Source: Saccoglossus kowalevskii
Lineage: Eukaryota > Hemichordata > Enteropneusta > Harrimaniidae
Length of the DNA stretch: 56,881 nt
Assembly: GCF_000003605.2 (NCBI RefSeq)
Contig: NW_003122411.1
Span: 638,633 to 695,513 of the forward strand
Reading direction: 5' to 3'
Within the stretch, counting starts at the first letter, position 1. Each line of letters opens with the position of its first letter. A program made the position numbers and the translations under genes. Shown here piece after piece: positions 1-12,481 of the stretch. The notes below the pieces were generated by a model, which had not been told where the DNA came from, searched no databases, and was given only the letters and a program-made list of their open reading frames with translations.

Positions 1-68
1 ACATCACCTACTGCGTCATAAATTATGATAATTACATCACATACTAGTACGTCATAAATTATGAGAAT
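1..68. repeat. imperfect tandem duplication at window edge
   Basis: Bases 1-33 and 34-68 are two imperfect copies of one unit. Each begins ACATCAC and contains CGTCATAAATTATGA followed by a short AATT end. The array may continue to the left of the window. Each unit carries a CRE/AP-1-like CGTCAT. No function can be assigned. Confidence 0.6.
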
Positions 69-2414
69 TGGTATAATAAATCTCATGACCTTCCCCGAAA
101 ACTTTAAAACCGTCACTATGGCGACTGAAGTGAAAGGAAGATCGTAGAACGAAGGGATAAGAGTACCGTGTTTGAAAGTCTCATAAACCATTCTACGTAT
201 CCTTGAGTGCAGAATAACTGGCGACCTACTATGTAAGATAACCGGCTTTCACCGATGATGGATGTTTATTTCATGTCTATTCCTTCCTTGAAACGAACAA
301 CTCTGCGATGGTATAATGATTGAGAGCAATGGAATGCTACCGAGCGCACTAACACGACGCGATCCCCCCCCCTACCTTAATGGACAATGAAATTGATAGG
401 CCGTGCACCTGCCAGTATCCCGTTGCACGGCTCTGAAAACGCATTAAAAATCAACCAAAATGGCCTGTATTTAGATTGATGCAGATAGTAAAAACAATAA
501 CTCACATTGCGTGTTGCTAAAATATCTGACATTATAGCTCGCGCGGGAGATTGTTATCAGGCGGAGCGATTCATACGGCCGGGTACTACCGAGCTGATCC
601 TGATGCGTAGATGAACCAAAACGAAACTGTCGGAAACTTTTCTGTATTCCGTATTTTATTAATACAGATATCACATTTAAATTTTCATTTATTCTATTTT
701 GTTCTAACTCGGGCTAATCCTCACTTCACGATTCATCCATGTATATATCTCTCTTGTTTTCTGGACTCGTTTTGTTTTTATTGTCGTCACTGAACCCATT
801 CCTTCTTCGTCGAATGTAACTAAAGGTTTCGGAATATCACAATCAACGCAAATATGGCGTAATCTTCAAAGGTCAAATTATGTTTGTTTAGTCGGCTTTC
901 CGATGAGTTTCCTCATTATTTCAGGAAGAATGTAAATGTGGTGGAAAGCAGCGAAAATCAAGTTTGATGTCGATTTAAAAAAATTATATTTCCGCGTTTC
1001 CGGACGATGTTCAACCGAGTACGCCACCAGTATTATGTATATTAAGAGTTTCGGTATAAAAAGTGAATAAGTGTGTCTCGTTGAAAGCGATTAAAAAAAA
1101 TGCAAAATGTTGAAGATAAGTACCAGCAAACAATAAATATCAAATATGACGTTTTCGATTACTTTGCCTTCGTTTTCATGTACATTTCCTCGCCGACGGG
1201 CTTGATTTAAAACATTTCGGACCATGGGTATATTGTCAGCGACCGACCATTCGAATCATTTGAAACTTCATTGGGGAATGTCGAACATGTTTAGTAATAA
1301 CAAGCAGCCCATCGAAGGCCCATTGTAATCGGAAACTAGACAAAAAGGGCAATCGAGAAATCGGCAGCGATTCAAATTCACGACAATTAACACTTTCCCC
1401 CATTTTTTAAAAATGAAGTGGCGTCCACTTCAAGAAGCGAGATTTTTAACTTGATACTGTACGCCACAGTCAGTACGCATCGTGGTCATTATGGGTTCCA
1501 AGCGAAGTATACAATGTATATCGAACTTCTTCGCACGGATCAGAAATTCCTGACACCGCCTCCCGCATTATTTTTTACTACTTAAAAAAATATCTTTAAA
1601 CATCGCCTGTCATATCTTTACCAGTACTTACAGTTTTGTCAAATATCGACGTGTACTAAACTCATATCTAGAGCTGGAAAACGCATTCAAGTACTCATAT
1701 GAAATAGACAAACCCCGAAATGCTCTTACAAACAAACCGTGTTTACACTATTCGCTAAATGCAGTAGAGTGTATTGATGTTTCTAGTGAATATATTTGCT
1801 GAAGACATATGCCCCATTATTATTTTTACAGTTGGTAAACAAGGTGTAGTAATATGTTTATTTATTAGTCGCACCGTACCTTAGACATATATTGCAACGT
1901 ATTGCAACGGGAAAGGGCACAATTTCAGATCGGTGCGTGTGGGTGGGGAGAAAACTCGTGGTAAATTTCAACATCCAAATTGATACTGACAACACGATAA
2001 TTTACATTATAATGAATGCAGCCGCGTTACCCCTTTAGTTGATGCGAACGCGAGAAGAACTAAAAATCTGCGGATGCGGAAATCATCGATTATTTTCTTG
2101 TGGAAATGCTACAGTCGCGAAATTGGCTGTTAAGATTTCAGTCGAGAAACGTCATTTCTGTTGCTGGTATCCATGTCAATTACCGTACAGTTACAGTTCC
2201 ATTGCTAATTTCGATGTTTGAGTGACAGGACTTTAATTCACTTTTATTTAGTTCACGATATCGATTGAGTCGACAGTGCATGGGCATTTTAAATGAACAC
2301 ATTTTTTTAATAACTGCAGCTCGTCGCTTTTTATAAAGAGTTTAATAGAAACTAAATTTCGCGCAGTTGTCGATTGAATAGGACACATTTAACTGTGCTG
2401 CAACAAGCTAGGAC

Positions 2415-2442
2415 ATGAGTTTTTTTTATATAAAAAACTCAT
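2415..2442. repeat. AT-rich hairpin
   Basis: ATGAGTTTTTT and AAAAAACTCAT are perfect inverted arms around a short TTATAT-type centre. No gene lies next to it. It could be a cruciform-prone or MITE-derived fragment, and its role is unknown. Confidence 0.5.
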
Positions 2443-2578
2443 TTCTAACATTCAGAAAAACATAATGAATCATCGCGACACAAAGAAATACAAGTGGGCA
2501 TTTACTGCATGTTTTGCAAACGAGGCAAAGAAAATTAGAAAAAATTAGACAATGAAATCTACACGAATATATTCTCAG

Positions 2579-2806
2579 TGTAACTAATAAATTAAACTAA
2601 TTATGTTTTTTTTATTTGAATAAAAACGGACAATTTTTCACTGATAGCAAACAAGATTTGACTAAATTAGTACGTGCAATATTTACGCATTGGTTTAAAT
2701 TACATATAATGATTTGTCTGAGCCTGAGTCCTTTGATTTTATAGCGGCGACATTTACAAAGCTTATTATAGCATTGCACCCGCTTGATTTCTGACTACTC
2801 GTTACA
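2579..2806 (+). mobile_element. LTR of a retrotransposon (remnant or solo 5' LTR)
   Basis: The 228-bp segment begins TGTAAC and ends GTTACA, the short inverted TG...CA termini typical of LTRs. It contains AATAAA-type signals. A 17-nt primer-binding site lies two bases beyond its end, which fixes the plus orientation. No gag/pol reading frame follows and no second LTR copy was found by eye, so this is a truncated element. Family is probably Ty3/gypsy-like, judged only from the primer-site type and short LTR. The 5' boundary is less certain than the 3' boundary. Confidence 0.6.
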
Positions 2807-2807
2807 T

Positions 2808-2824
2808 TGGTGGCAGCGGTGGGA
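2808..2824 (+). other. tRNA-Leu primer-binding site of LTR element
   Basis: TGGTGGCAGCGGTGGGA is the reverse complement of a tRNA 3' end reading TCCCACCGCTGCCA plus CCA. That is the acceptor/T-arm end of animal tRNA-Leu as I know it. All 17 positions match. A site of this kind sits immediately inside a 5' LTR and primes reverse transcription. The match stops at the next base. Confidence 0.72.
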
Positions 2825-3949
2825 CGGGATCAATGAACGTGGTAATCACGCGATGTACAACCAGTTTCATTCCCATGCGATCAATTACTGGCCTGAAACT
2901 GACATTCATTACGGAAATAGTACAACACAATAAGCTCCTGCATATTGGAAATCAAACCATAACAGATATTATTTCTTTTTGTATGTGATAGCATTTTTTT
3001 TCGCTTGAATTAATATACATATATTAAAATTTGGGAGCTTTGACATAGTTTTGATGATCGGCATGTGTCAACACCAGACTTGATGAAACAAATATGTAAT
3101 TTATCTATATCTGTTGTTCTTTTCATAATCACGACTTGTGGCACCACCGAATATCCTCTTCAATTGGCGCACGTTTTATCATTATTGCAAATTTCAACTT
3201 AACAATATGAATGAGCTGTAACCCGATGTCAAGTACTATAACCCACCAAATTATTACTTTAAACAAGGCTAGTTTTTTTTCATATATTTATTAAGAATGT
3301 CAATACTTCCATTCCATAAAATGACACATCCCATTAGAGTCCATTTAACCCCACTGTCGGTGGGCAATTAGTATTGGTGGTCCGTTCTTCGCCACGTCGC
3401 GCTTTCTCAATAGCATTTGACTTGTTCTACACAATGGAGAATACGCCGCGAATGCAATGGCAATATACCGAAGTTAATGAGGCGATATTACATACCCCGT
3501 TTACGTATTGAGCGAAATTAATTCAAGTCTCCATTTTTGAAAGGATCGCGTTATTATATACGAGTTTCGGGGAAGCGATTTCGAAAGCTATTTTTATTGA
3601 AATGCAAGTCGGTTCCTGCATTTATATATTTACATCTAATTGGAGTGTAACTCCAACGAAACACAGTTTGAGAAGGGGTAATGCTAACGTGGTTGGTCAA
3701 TATTGCCATGCATGTCAATCTCGGATGTTCTGCCTGACAACGCCGGGTTACTTTCGCCCTCGCCGACGGCCATAAATCAATGAGCGTGAAAGTTCGACGA
3801 TCGTGGAATTTCTTTATATATTAGTACTAAATTTACCACACATCGCAGAACTATTACGTCCAGTGAAAATTTTCTTCCATTTACTTCTAATTTCAGGTTG
3901 TTGAACTTGAAACGTAATACATAATGGATGGCGAGTATGGCTTGGGTTG

Positions 3950-4014
3950 GTTGTCTGAGGTTTAGAGGGTGCAACTAACCTCAGACAACTGATATTAGTT
4001 ATTAGTTGTCTGAG
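3950..4014. repeat. three-arm inverted repeat (alternative hairpins)
   Basis: GTTGTCTGAGGTT (3950-3962) pairs perfectly with AACCTCAGACAAC (3977-3989) across a 14-nt loop. The middle arm, read as CTCAGACAACT (3980-3990), also pairs with AGTTGTCTGAG (4004-4014) across 13 nt. Two mutually exclusive hairpins can therefore form. No open frame or known RNA family is attached to it. Confidence 0.6.
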
Positions 4015-7000
4015 AACTAAAATAACTAACTAACTAGCATTCCCAATTATTCTCTAGTGATTCCACGACGTGTCTTTAAATCTGATAAATTATTTACTTT
4101 AGTAACCGGTCAGTTCCTGGCGCCATGTTACTAGTATATATGTATATATGTACATGGCACACCTGCCTGAATAACGTTGGACACTGTGGTCCAATGTGCT
4201 TTGCCAAGTGTCGTCTCGTTTCATACTTGGTTGCCCGTGCATACTTCGTGTTTGGTAATTCTGTTTATACATACCGCCTCCGTTAGTATGCACAAAGGTG
4301 TCCAGTACGATGTGAATTGCTCACCGTGACCGTGTTTCTGTACACAAACACACACCTCGAGAGTGAAAATGCATAATATAGTTGACAATGTTATTAAAGT
4401 GTGTTGGGGGAAGTATAAGAGGCAGACAACAAATTTTACTATTTTTTTTTCCCAGAAAACCTCAGCCCGCCGCGAAGCTTGTCATCTGCACACCTCGCTC
4501 GCGTGAGCCCCAATCTTCACACATCTCTGGAATGTTGCCGGCATTGTGGTGCCGCTGCTGATTACTCGAGACGGCCAAGCAGATTATATTGGCGGCTTCT
4601 TTATAGGGCTTTGGGGGGATGCTAGTCGGATCCACGCCGTCCATTTCGTTACATGGCGCAAATACGTCCAACAAAAGGACAGGCACACCTACACGAAATT
4701 GACGAGGATAATCCTTATTATTATTAACAGGGAATTAAACCGAGTAGTTTAGCCTTTCTTATCTTTTATTATTTCGACACGTCGCCTTGGACCGTGTTTT
4801 TGCACCGTGGACCAAGGCTAGATACTAAATGTGCTCAAGTCTGCCAAGTACCTGGTTATAGACTCTCGTCCCACCGAGTATCACACACAGTAAACACTCT
4901 TCATTCAATTATGTTTGAAAATAATCCAGTCCCGGTAATCATTATTGTTACTCGGGTAGACATTGACTAAACGTTCAACTTGTTTCACGGTGAATCCTTC
5001 GTGATATCAACCGTATTGTTAAACGATTTTTTTTGAAAGCCGCAATGACTATCTCCGACGTTTATTTTTCTTCTGGAAATTTTTTTTTTTTTGACAATGC
5101 AAGATTAGTCCAGATTGGTTATATAACTCAGAATTCGGCGATGGCGCTAATGAAATCCAATGTTATAAACTCTTCCCGTTTTTTTTTCATTAAATGCTGT
5201 TAAATTAAACATTGTCTATAGCCTATTGCTTATGACTGAAAACATTGATCGAAGCATATGCACATGCACCCCTTGATCAGCGGCAACACTACCGAGGAAA
5301 ACAAACGTCACGTCAGTGTAAACAAAGAAGAATGGTACATTCAATAATAAAAAAGAAACAAGAAGCCAAATATACAAAACTGATATTCCTTTATCCAATT
5401 ACTTACCATGGCAGGGACATCGAAAATGGGATTGCACCGCAAGTTTGTTGCCATAGCGACACGTTCCCATTTCACCGTCGCCAAGCACGGGATTCCTGGC
5501 ATTGCTGACGGGTGCACGATGGTTTCCTAGTATTTTTAAAGAGTCAACATCGTTTTATTCAGCACTTCAGTTCCATATGTTGCCTTTTTCGTACCCTGTT
5601 TAACTTCGTATTTCTACAATTTATTGTTTTCTTTTTCTGGTCAAGAAGTCGCATTTGTTTTTCGTATATTATTATAAATCGTATATTTCTCAGCAAAGTG
5701 TTTTTTTTAATTATAATAAGTATTATGATTTGTTTTATAAGTGAGTAAAAGACAGCCACGTTTTTGTGCACGTTGGGTGTTGATTTCGAACGAACTTTAT
5801 CAAAGAGGCACGTAACAAAACTCAACAAAGGGCAATAAGTTCACTAGTTTGTTGTATTGGGCACCAGTGGGTCACACCTCATTTCCCAGTCAAATGCTGG
5901 AATCATTTTGGTTTGTCTGTTTAACGGCGGGTGGAATACCACCCCCTTAGGCCGGTAGTTTTAGAGCGCGCGGACGGACTCCATCAATTTATTCTGGCCT
6001 CTCGGCAATATATGAATATAAGAACTAAGCGAATACAATTAAAAAATATCTGGACCACTCGTAGTATCTGTTCCAACAACAATAACGCCAAGGAAGAATT
6101 GTATGAAACTAGAAAATCAAAAGCATCAAGCCAAAAAAATATAGATGACACAGGCTCTTCGGTTATTCTAACTTGTTTAAATAAGAAAAGAGTTGGAAAG
6201 CTTTGCCCAGCTGAAGTATTCGAAATATTATCACTTTCTTTTCGACCTGTTTTATCATCCTTGTGATATATTACACCACCAAGGCGCTTTAGACAAAAAA
6301 CTTGACGGACTTTTTATCAGAGAATTCGAGTGTGATATCTGCAAAAAAAATCGCTTCTTTTAATAGTCTAATGAGTGGGATGTTGAATACACTTGAGTTG
6401 AACATCTTTTAAGAATCATCTTTTTTTTGAAGCTAGGTGTAGTCGAAGCTTTTAGGAACTGGGACAGTTGGTCCCGATGCAACTGCAAATACAAAATGCC
6501 GATATTATTTAATTTGATGTAATCGAACAACATCGTATTAGTATAATAATATAATGAAATGTATCACACGCCCGGAGATGAAATGCAATCATCGGCGAAA
6601 TCCCGGCGCTTTGGGAAAACAAATGTGATATGAGAAAAAGCATTAGCCTCTGTGCTTTATTCACCGCATCCTTGAGTAACAATGAAAAAACATCACCAAC
6701 AAATTTGCCGCCCCGTGGAACAGCAATACAACCACAAGGAAATGAATTACCCATCATCAGTTTCATTAATTTGACGCTTCGGGTCACAAAGTGAATAGAC
6801 GAAATCAACATTTGCTCAATGGTGAATAAGGTGAAGAGGATATTCATATCGAGTCAAGACGTGAAATGCAGAGGTTGGCATCTACAGTTATAATGGAATA
6901 TTGTCAAATTAGGCTTGGAGCACGGACTGAAAGGGATGGTAAAACGTGTATATTAATTATAATCCAGAATATCCGTCGAAAAAAAATGAATTAAATAAGT

Positions 7001-9109
7001 GATTTGAATCGGCTTGGGCGGGTAGTTTCGGTACTGTGAGACAGGTTTCTCTCTAGCAACTATTCGTTTCCCGGGCAACGCGCGCATCCATGCAAACGCA
7101 ATGAGGAGGAGACGCGTGGCCCCCGATTACAGGGTTTACACGGGTGTAATTGGCGACAGACTGCACAGACACCGAACAGAAAGGAACAAGTTAAGGACAT
7201 CGATTGTTTTCCGGTATCGGGGGAATTCTCAGTGTTTTTCAATATTTAAGGTAATTTGACGGTTAAAGTGAGTTTACAACTATGACTGGTATTGGATGCT
7301 ATACGAGGGCTGCTCGCCGTGGACGACAGACTGAGCCTGCATCATGGTACTGGTCTGTATTTCCAAGTAAATTGTCCAATTTCCAGCAACAACATTGTGC
7401 GCATCTAAGAGAAATCTCCATCGAAGTTTTCAGTATCATCAGGGGTCACGGTGCACTTCTTGGTTCCTGGGCTTTAACGATAACTGTCTACAAAATGTCA
7501 GATTAAATAAAAACATTTTGACATTTGATAATAATTCGTAAAAGGAAATACATTATGCACATGTTTCAGCTTCAAATTGAAACCATAGTGATGTCGAGAG
7601 CACGGGGATCTATTTTTACTTACAGGACCAGAGCTACGTTGTAAGTGGTGTGTGAGGTGAAATAGTCCCAGTGCCAAGACGAGTGCAGTATATTTTTTAC
7701 AAACTAGAAATCCCGACACGATCACAAAAGTAATGCCTGGTTCATGCCCCTAACCCCACGTGTACACTCAGTGAATACATTTTTGTGTGTGTTATCGGTG
7801 ACCATATGGGAAGCCATTAGACCGATGTTTTGAGATTCTTTTTTAAGACAAATGCTTGAGGACAAATCCATGGGCGAGTCAATGAATGAATACCTCTATA
7901 TTGCTTCTATAATAACGCAGCTAAACCATTATTACCCTGGCAATTACAATTTCACTGCGTTTTTAGGTAATTTATGAGCACAGGGGTCATGCGTATTTTT
8001 CTCTCTCACATTTCGGTGAATTTGGTCGCATATGCATTGATTTTAATGCCCCCAATCTGGCGGTGATATAAATGCGACCTTTCGAATGTTTATCTGCAAC
8101 GAGAGTTATTTTGGGCCTAGAGATTCTATGGAACGTACGTCTTGGGGAGTGTAGAAAAAAAACACACCTTAGGAAACCCCCCCCCCCCTAGATGTGTACG
8201 AATTGCAATGTACAAAATGATATTTAAAGAAATCGGTTTTTTTTTATTTATATAATAAAATTGTGGTGGAAACCACTTTTTTCTGTGATATCGAGCCAAC
8301 CGCGACCAGTTTATTTCACACACAATGTCATATGTGGGTGCCTGTACTGACAGTGGCATTGGTGATGGCGTTAAACAGTACTTACATATCTCAACCGGCT
8401 AAAAGTTGAGGTCAACAAGCACATTGTTAAATCAGCGTACCTCGTCTGACCAAATACGACTTATTGGCCACTTGCAACTGATTTTTGTTCTGTGTTCAAA
8501 TTTAAATACTGTAAAATATATTATTTTAGCTGGAATTAATTTTCGCTGAAATTTGAAAAGACTTTTGTTTGGTGTTTTGTAGGGATTTTTTTTTTCATCG
8601 AATTTTGACGAGTTGAATGTAAAATATAGGGGAAAAGGGGAAATTCGCTGGGTTTAATTTTTTAATTTTCACTGTATCGATTGAGTACTTCTAAAACAGT
8701 GGGCATTCTGATAAACATGCAATACAACACCGAGGACGCTTACTTGTGTCAAGAATTCATCATTATTGCGATTTCCGCACTGAGTATTCCACGATTGCGG
8801 TAACCGCAATTCCTATAGCTGATTGTAGATGGACAGATTGCGAAACAACTGAAATCAGAGAAACGTATAAATAACAACTCGGACGGAGATAATAATAATA
8901 ATAATTCTCTAAGACAGACCGGAAACGGAAACGAGACAAAAACAAAAGATTTTTCAAGTTAGCGTGGGGGAAATAACGTTGCTAAGTATTATCGTCAGGG
9001 AAAGCTATTGTTTAAGCTAGTCTGTGATTGGTTGCTGGCAATATTTGGGGGATTTTGACCAGTTTGTGAAGTAGGCTTGTCTTAGAGAATAATAGAACTA
9101 TCTCCCGAC

Positions 9110-9290
9110 TTCTTAGCGGGTCGTTGACACGTCTTCCCAAGAACGCCGACCGTCTGACAGGCCACGTGATGGCCTCCTTGCTTTCCAATATTGGCCATTT
9201 CCGCTACACCTGTTGGGTCTCCGGCGACGTCGCGATGGGACGTAGCACACACATGTACCTGTTCGACTTCCGGACACGATGTCTAAAACA
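9110..9290. promoter_or_regulatory. candidate FoxA-upstream motif cluster (CArG, E-box)
   Basis: About 2.1 kb upstream of the FoxA start, this GC-richer stretch has a perfect palindromic CArG box CCAATATTGG (9185-9194), the consensus for SRF/MADS factors. A palindromic E-box CACGTG (9163-9168) sits 16 bp away. The motifs are seen directly, but an enhancer role is inference from position and clustering. Confidence 0.25.
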
Positions 9291-11053
9291 GTAACTTGGA
9301 AAATAATACAATGGCCATTCCGCTTGTATAGACGCTTGACTTAATAAGTGCGAAACGTTTTCACCCGCAATATATCGGGCGTCCTGTTTGTCTTTCCAAA
9401 TTTAGAAATCAAACAATCGTAGTCTCTGGGACGCCTTTTCGACCCTTGGAGTTTTTTTTAAGGCCATAAATAGCGTATGTGCCGAGTGTACACATTAAAA
9501 TAGTAAACGAAAAATACATAATCAGTGACTATTTGGTTTAATACAATACTTAATGATTGTGCTGCCACACAAAGTTCAATTGTAGGTATATTTGGCGAAC
9601 ATTTAGTAGGGTATACACGCAAACAAACCGTTAGAATCGCTGTGACGTCAGTGTGTTGTAACTAGTAGAGTGAGTTGCGTTTTTGCAGGTTGTTGCTGTG
9701 TAAAATGTGGTGTCAAGCTCTGCCTTGAATGTGAAAGAAAACTTATTTTCGTTTATTAATATGCCAATTATACCCCATATGAGTCAAGTTTCTCTGTGTA
9801 TTGGGGACAGTAGTTTTACGTGGCATCCAATAACTGTTAAGTTACGGGAATTTCAATCCCGCGTTCAAAATTTTCATTTGTTTCCACGAGACAAACGCAG
9901 GTGAAACGGTTCTCAGCTCGGAAAAAAAAAAACCCAGACAATTCTGCAGCATATTGAAACGTAGAACGGGGTATCGATTTAATACAATGTATACATACTC
10001 GTGTTCCCTTTCAAATCAAATTCATTAGCCACAGGAAAAAAAATATAGGAGGGCGCACTCCTTTCACTACATGATTTTTAGGCTGTTTGTTTCCTCTCAG
10101 AAGGGCGTGTCCACAAAATGCCGGCTCGTTAACGAACGCTGGTCAGACAAGTGAATAACAGACGTGGTGATAGACATGAAACAACTCCGCTCAATGTGTA
10201 TCGGAAATGATAAACCTGGCAGACACAGATGGGGGAAACCTGTTCTATACAATAACAAAACGGAGTGCTCTGTCTAAATTTGTCAAAAAAGTACGCCCCC
10301 AAAATGAGACGGACGATGCAGACATGTGGTTCACCGCACGCCACTGTGCATTTGCCCTTCGCTGGTAGGTACTGGCATGGAAATAAAAAGAGAATAATTT
10401 CTCAAATATACAAAAAATAAACAATATCCGATGTGCCGGTAAGATGGACCCTTTCTAGGAATATAGTTGAAGATGTTGAAAATAATTTTTACATGATACG
10501 AAAATTCAACATTTTTTTCTTATCTTTTTTTTAATATTTTACCCGCCACCCATCACCCAGTAACATTCGATTTAATGAAGAATTTCTGTCGGCCTGATAC
10601 GTGCCCAGGCATAAATGTACCGAAAACAATAGGGCTCCGTCCACTCTGACGTCATTATTATAATGAGTCATTTAGATGGAACATTGTGAAAAAAAACAGC
10701 AGAGACGGCTTTATTAAACCACGGATCTCTGTGATTAGACTTTGACACCCACTTGTCCATTTCCATTTTATGTCCGCTCATACTTATGTCGAATTTTTTA
10801 GTTGCTATTAAGCCAGGAAGTAGTAATTCTACAGTTGGATTTGTGAATTTGGCCACCACGAAGTAGTATGTAGCGAACAGCAAAAAATAAAATAAAAACA
10901 CGTTTCTATTTTTGTTTCCAGGTCTCCTCCCCTTGTACGTTTTCCTGCCCGTCACATCGAAATAATCGCATTTGTCTTCTCATGTTTGTTTGTACGTGCT
11001 AGGTGATAGACGGGGGTCTAAATTCAACGGGCTGCACACATGTCTCTCATCCT

Positions 11054-11142
11054 GGGGCGGGGCCTATCTGAAGCGTGTCAATGGCAACTCATAGAGCTAG
11101 TACCTGATTCGTCGAAACGTTACAATAGGGGGCGGGGCCTAT
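11054..11142 (+). promoter_or_regulatory. duplicated GC-box element in the FoxA proximal promoter
   Basis: The 14-mer GGGGCGGGGCCTAT occurs at 11054-11067 and again, identical, at 11129-11142. The spacing is 75 bp. The second copy lies 124 bp before the FoxA start codon. Both contain GGGGCGGGGC, a canonical Sp1/KLF binding site. A weak TATA-like CATATAGTG lies near 11178. The transcription start cannot be placed exactly. Confidence 0.5.
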
Positions 11143-11266
11143 TACTTACCTTATAGGTCAGGCTCTTATTTAGTCTCCCATATAGTGAGCGCAAGTTGGT
11201 GTCTCGTGACAGTTTTATCACTGTTGAGTAAAGCACAGAGCGACTACGACCGACTCGTTTATCAGT

Positions 11267-12481
11267 ATGATGCTCTCTCCAAAGGCCAGTTACCAGGCGG
11301 CTCCAGCGACCACGATGAGTACCATGGGCAGTATGGCGGCTATTAACCCATCGGTGCAGTATAGTTCTCAGATGCCTGGCAGTATGAACTCAATTAATTC
11401 CTACTCTATGTCTCCGATGAACAACATGGGTAGCATGAACATGAACGGCATGAACAGTATGAACGGTATGTCTCCAATGAACAGTATGAACATGAACACC
11501 ATGGGTACGATGAACCAGGTAATGTCTACTTCACCTGCCATGAACATGGAGCTAGCCCGTGCAAGTTCACTAGCAAATCAAATGAATGCGGTGAATCGCG
11601 TACGGACGGACAACAAGACCTATCGCCGATCGTACACGCACGCTAAACCACCGTATTCGTATATTTCGCTAATAACCATGGCCATACAAAGCTCACCGAA
11701 CAAAATGGTAACGCTTAGTGATATATATCAGTTCATCATGGACCTGTTTCCATTCTACAGACAGAATCAGCAACGGTGGCAAAATTCAATACGACATAGT
11801 CTGTCTTTTAACGATTGTTTCTTGAAAGTGCCACGCACACCCGACCGCCCGGGAAAAGGTAGCTTCTGGACGCTGCACCCAGACTCAGGCAATATGTTCG
11901 AGAACGGATGCTATCTTCGTCGCCAGAAACGTTTCAAATGTCCGAAGAGGGAAGCCCAAAGAGTAACGCAGAGAGACGGCAGGACGGACGAGCACGGCGA
12001 GGAGACGACAGGTAGCACAGGATCACCGCACATGACGGACACCACAACAGCTCAACAACAGCAAACGCAACAACAAATGCCACAACCAAAAGTGGAACCT
12101 CATACAATGTCACCTCCACCACCTAACAGCATCCAAAGCATCACCTCAATGTCGAACAACGTGCCGACGTCATTAGCAATGGCAAGACCAATCCCACAAC
12201 AGGCAGCGTACGTCTCAGGAATGGGAGCACACATGCTAGGGCCAGGTCAGCACCCTTCATTTAACCATCCTTTCTCCATTACCAACATAATGTCGCCGGC
12301 CGAGCATGGTAAAGCTTACGAAGCTATGGGCTACCCTGGCTACAATACCATGAGTCCCATTTCCAGCATGCCAAAGAGTTCCATGGAACAAACCGGTTAC
12401 ACCAATCTTACAACCAGCGAACCATCGTACAGTCAACTTGGTACACAACAAAATCCGATCCCAAACTCCATAGCTCACTGA
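11267..12481 (+). CDS. foxA: FoxA (HNF3-class) forkhead transcription factor, single exon
   Basis: Encodes 404 residues of a nuclear DNA-binding protein. The family acts as pioneer factors for endoderm, foregut/pharynx and axial mesoderm genes. The forkhead domain spans about residues 123-228, opening [11 protein letters not shown]. It includes the recognition helix [15 protein letters not shown] (173-187), wing 1 ([11 protein letters not shown]) and the FoxA signature [17 protein letters not shown] (209-225). The N-terminal third (33-95) is rich in Met, Asn and Ser. A Gln-rich run lies at 262-271 and Pro-rich MSPPPP at 281-286. The C-terminal FoxA region II is present as HPFSITNIM (334-342), an eh1-like Groucho/TLE-binding motif, followed by [11 protein letters not shown] as in vertebrate region II/III. 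Start choice: ATG ATG with A at -3 and an in-frame TGA at 11225-11227. The frame is uninterrupted. FoxA assignment is secure; the exact orthologue name is not. Confidence 0.97.
   Translation: MMLSPKASYQAAPATTMSTMGSMAAINPSVQYSSQMPGSMNSINSYSMSPMNNMGSMNMNGMNSMNGMSPMNSMNMNTMGTMNQVMSTSPAMNMELARASSLANQMNAVNRVRTDNKTYRRSYTHAKPPYSYISLITMAIQSSPNKMVTLSDIYQFIMDLFPFYRQNQQRWQNSIRHSLSFNDCFLKVPRTPDRPGKGSFWTLHPDSGNMFENGCYLRRQKRFKCPKREAQRVTQRDGRTDEHGEETTGSTGSPHMTDTTTAQQQQTQQQMPQPKVEPHTMSPPPPNSIQSITSMSNNVPTSLAMARPIPQQAAYVSGMGAHMLGPGQHPSFNHPFSITNIMSPAEHGKAYEAMGYPGYNTMSPISSMPKSSMEQTGYTNLTTSEPSYSQLGTQQNPIPNSIAH

Larger units (their letters stand above)
1..11053. other. FoxA upstream non-coding region
   Basis: No convincing protein-coding exon was seen on either strand. 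Open frames are short, mostly lack an ATG, and match chance expectation for this base composition. The region holds the LTR remnant, the hairpin, homopolymer runs and the small motif cluster listed separately. Because the next gene is FoxA, distal FoxA control elements are expected here, but none can be demonstrated from sequence alone. Confidence 0.6.

Noticed and set aside
5931-6266. 111-codon plus-strand frame
   Set aside because: GTG start, low-complexity Asn/Lys-rich composition and no family resemblance.
10668-10955. 95-codon minus-strand frame resembling a type II membrane protein N-terminus
   Set aside because: Begins with GTG rather than ATG, no acceptor was found that would make it an internal exon, and the hydrophobic stretch is explained by a T/A-rich tract.
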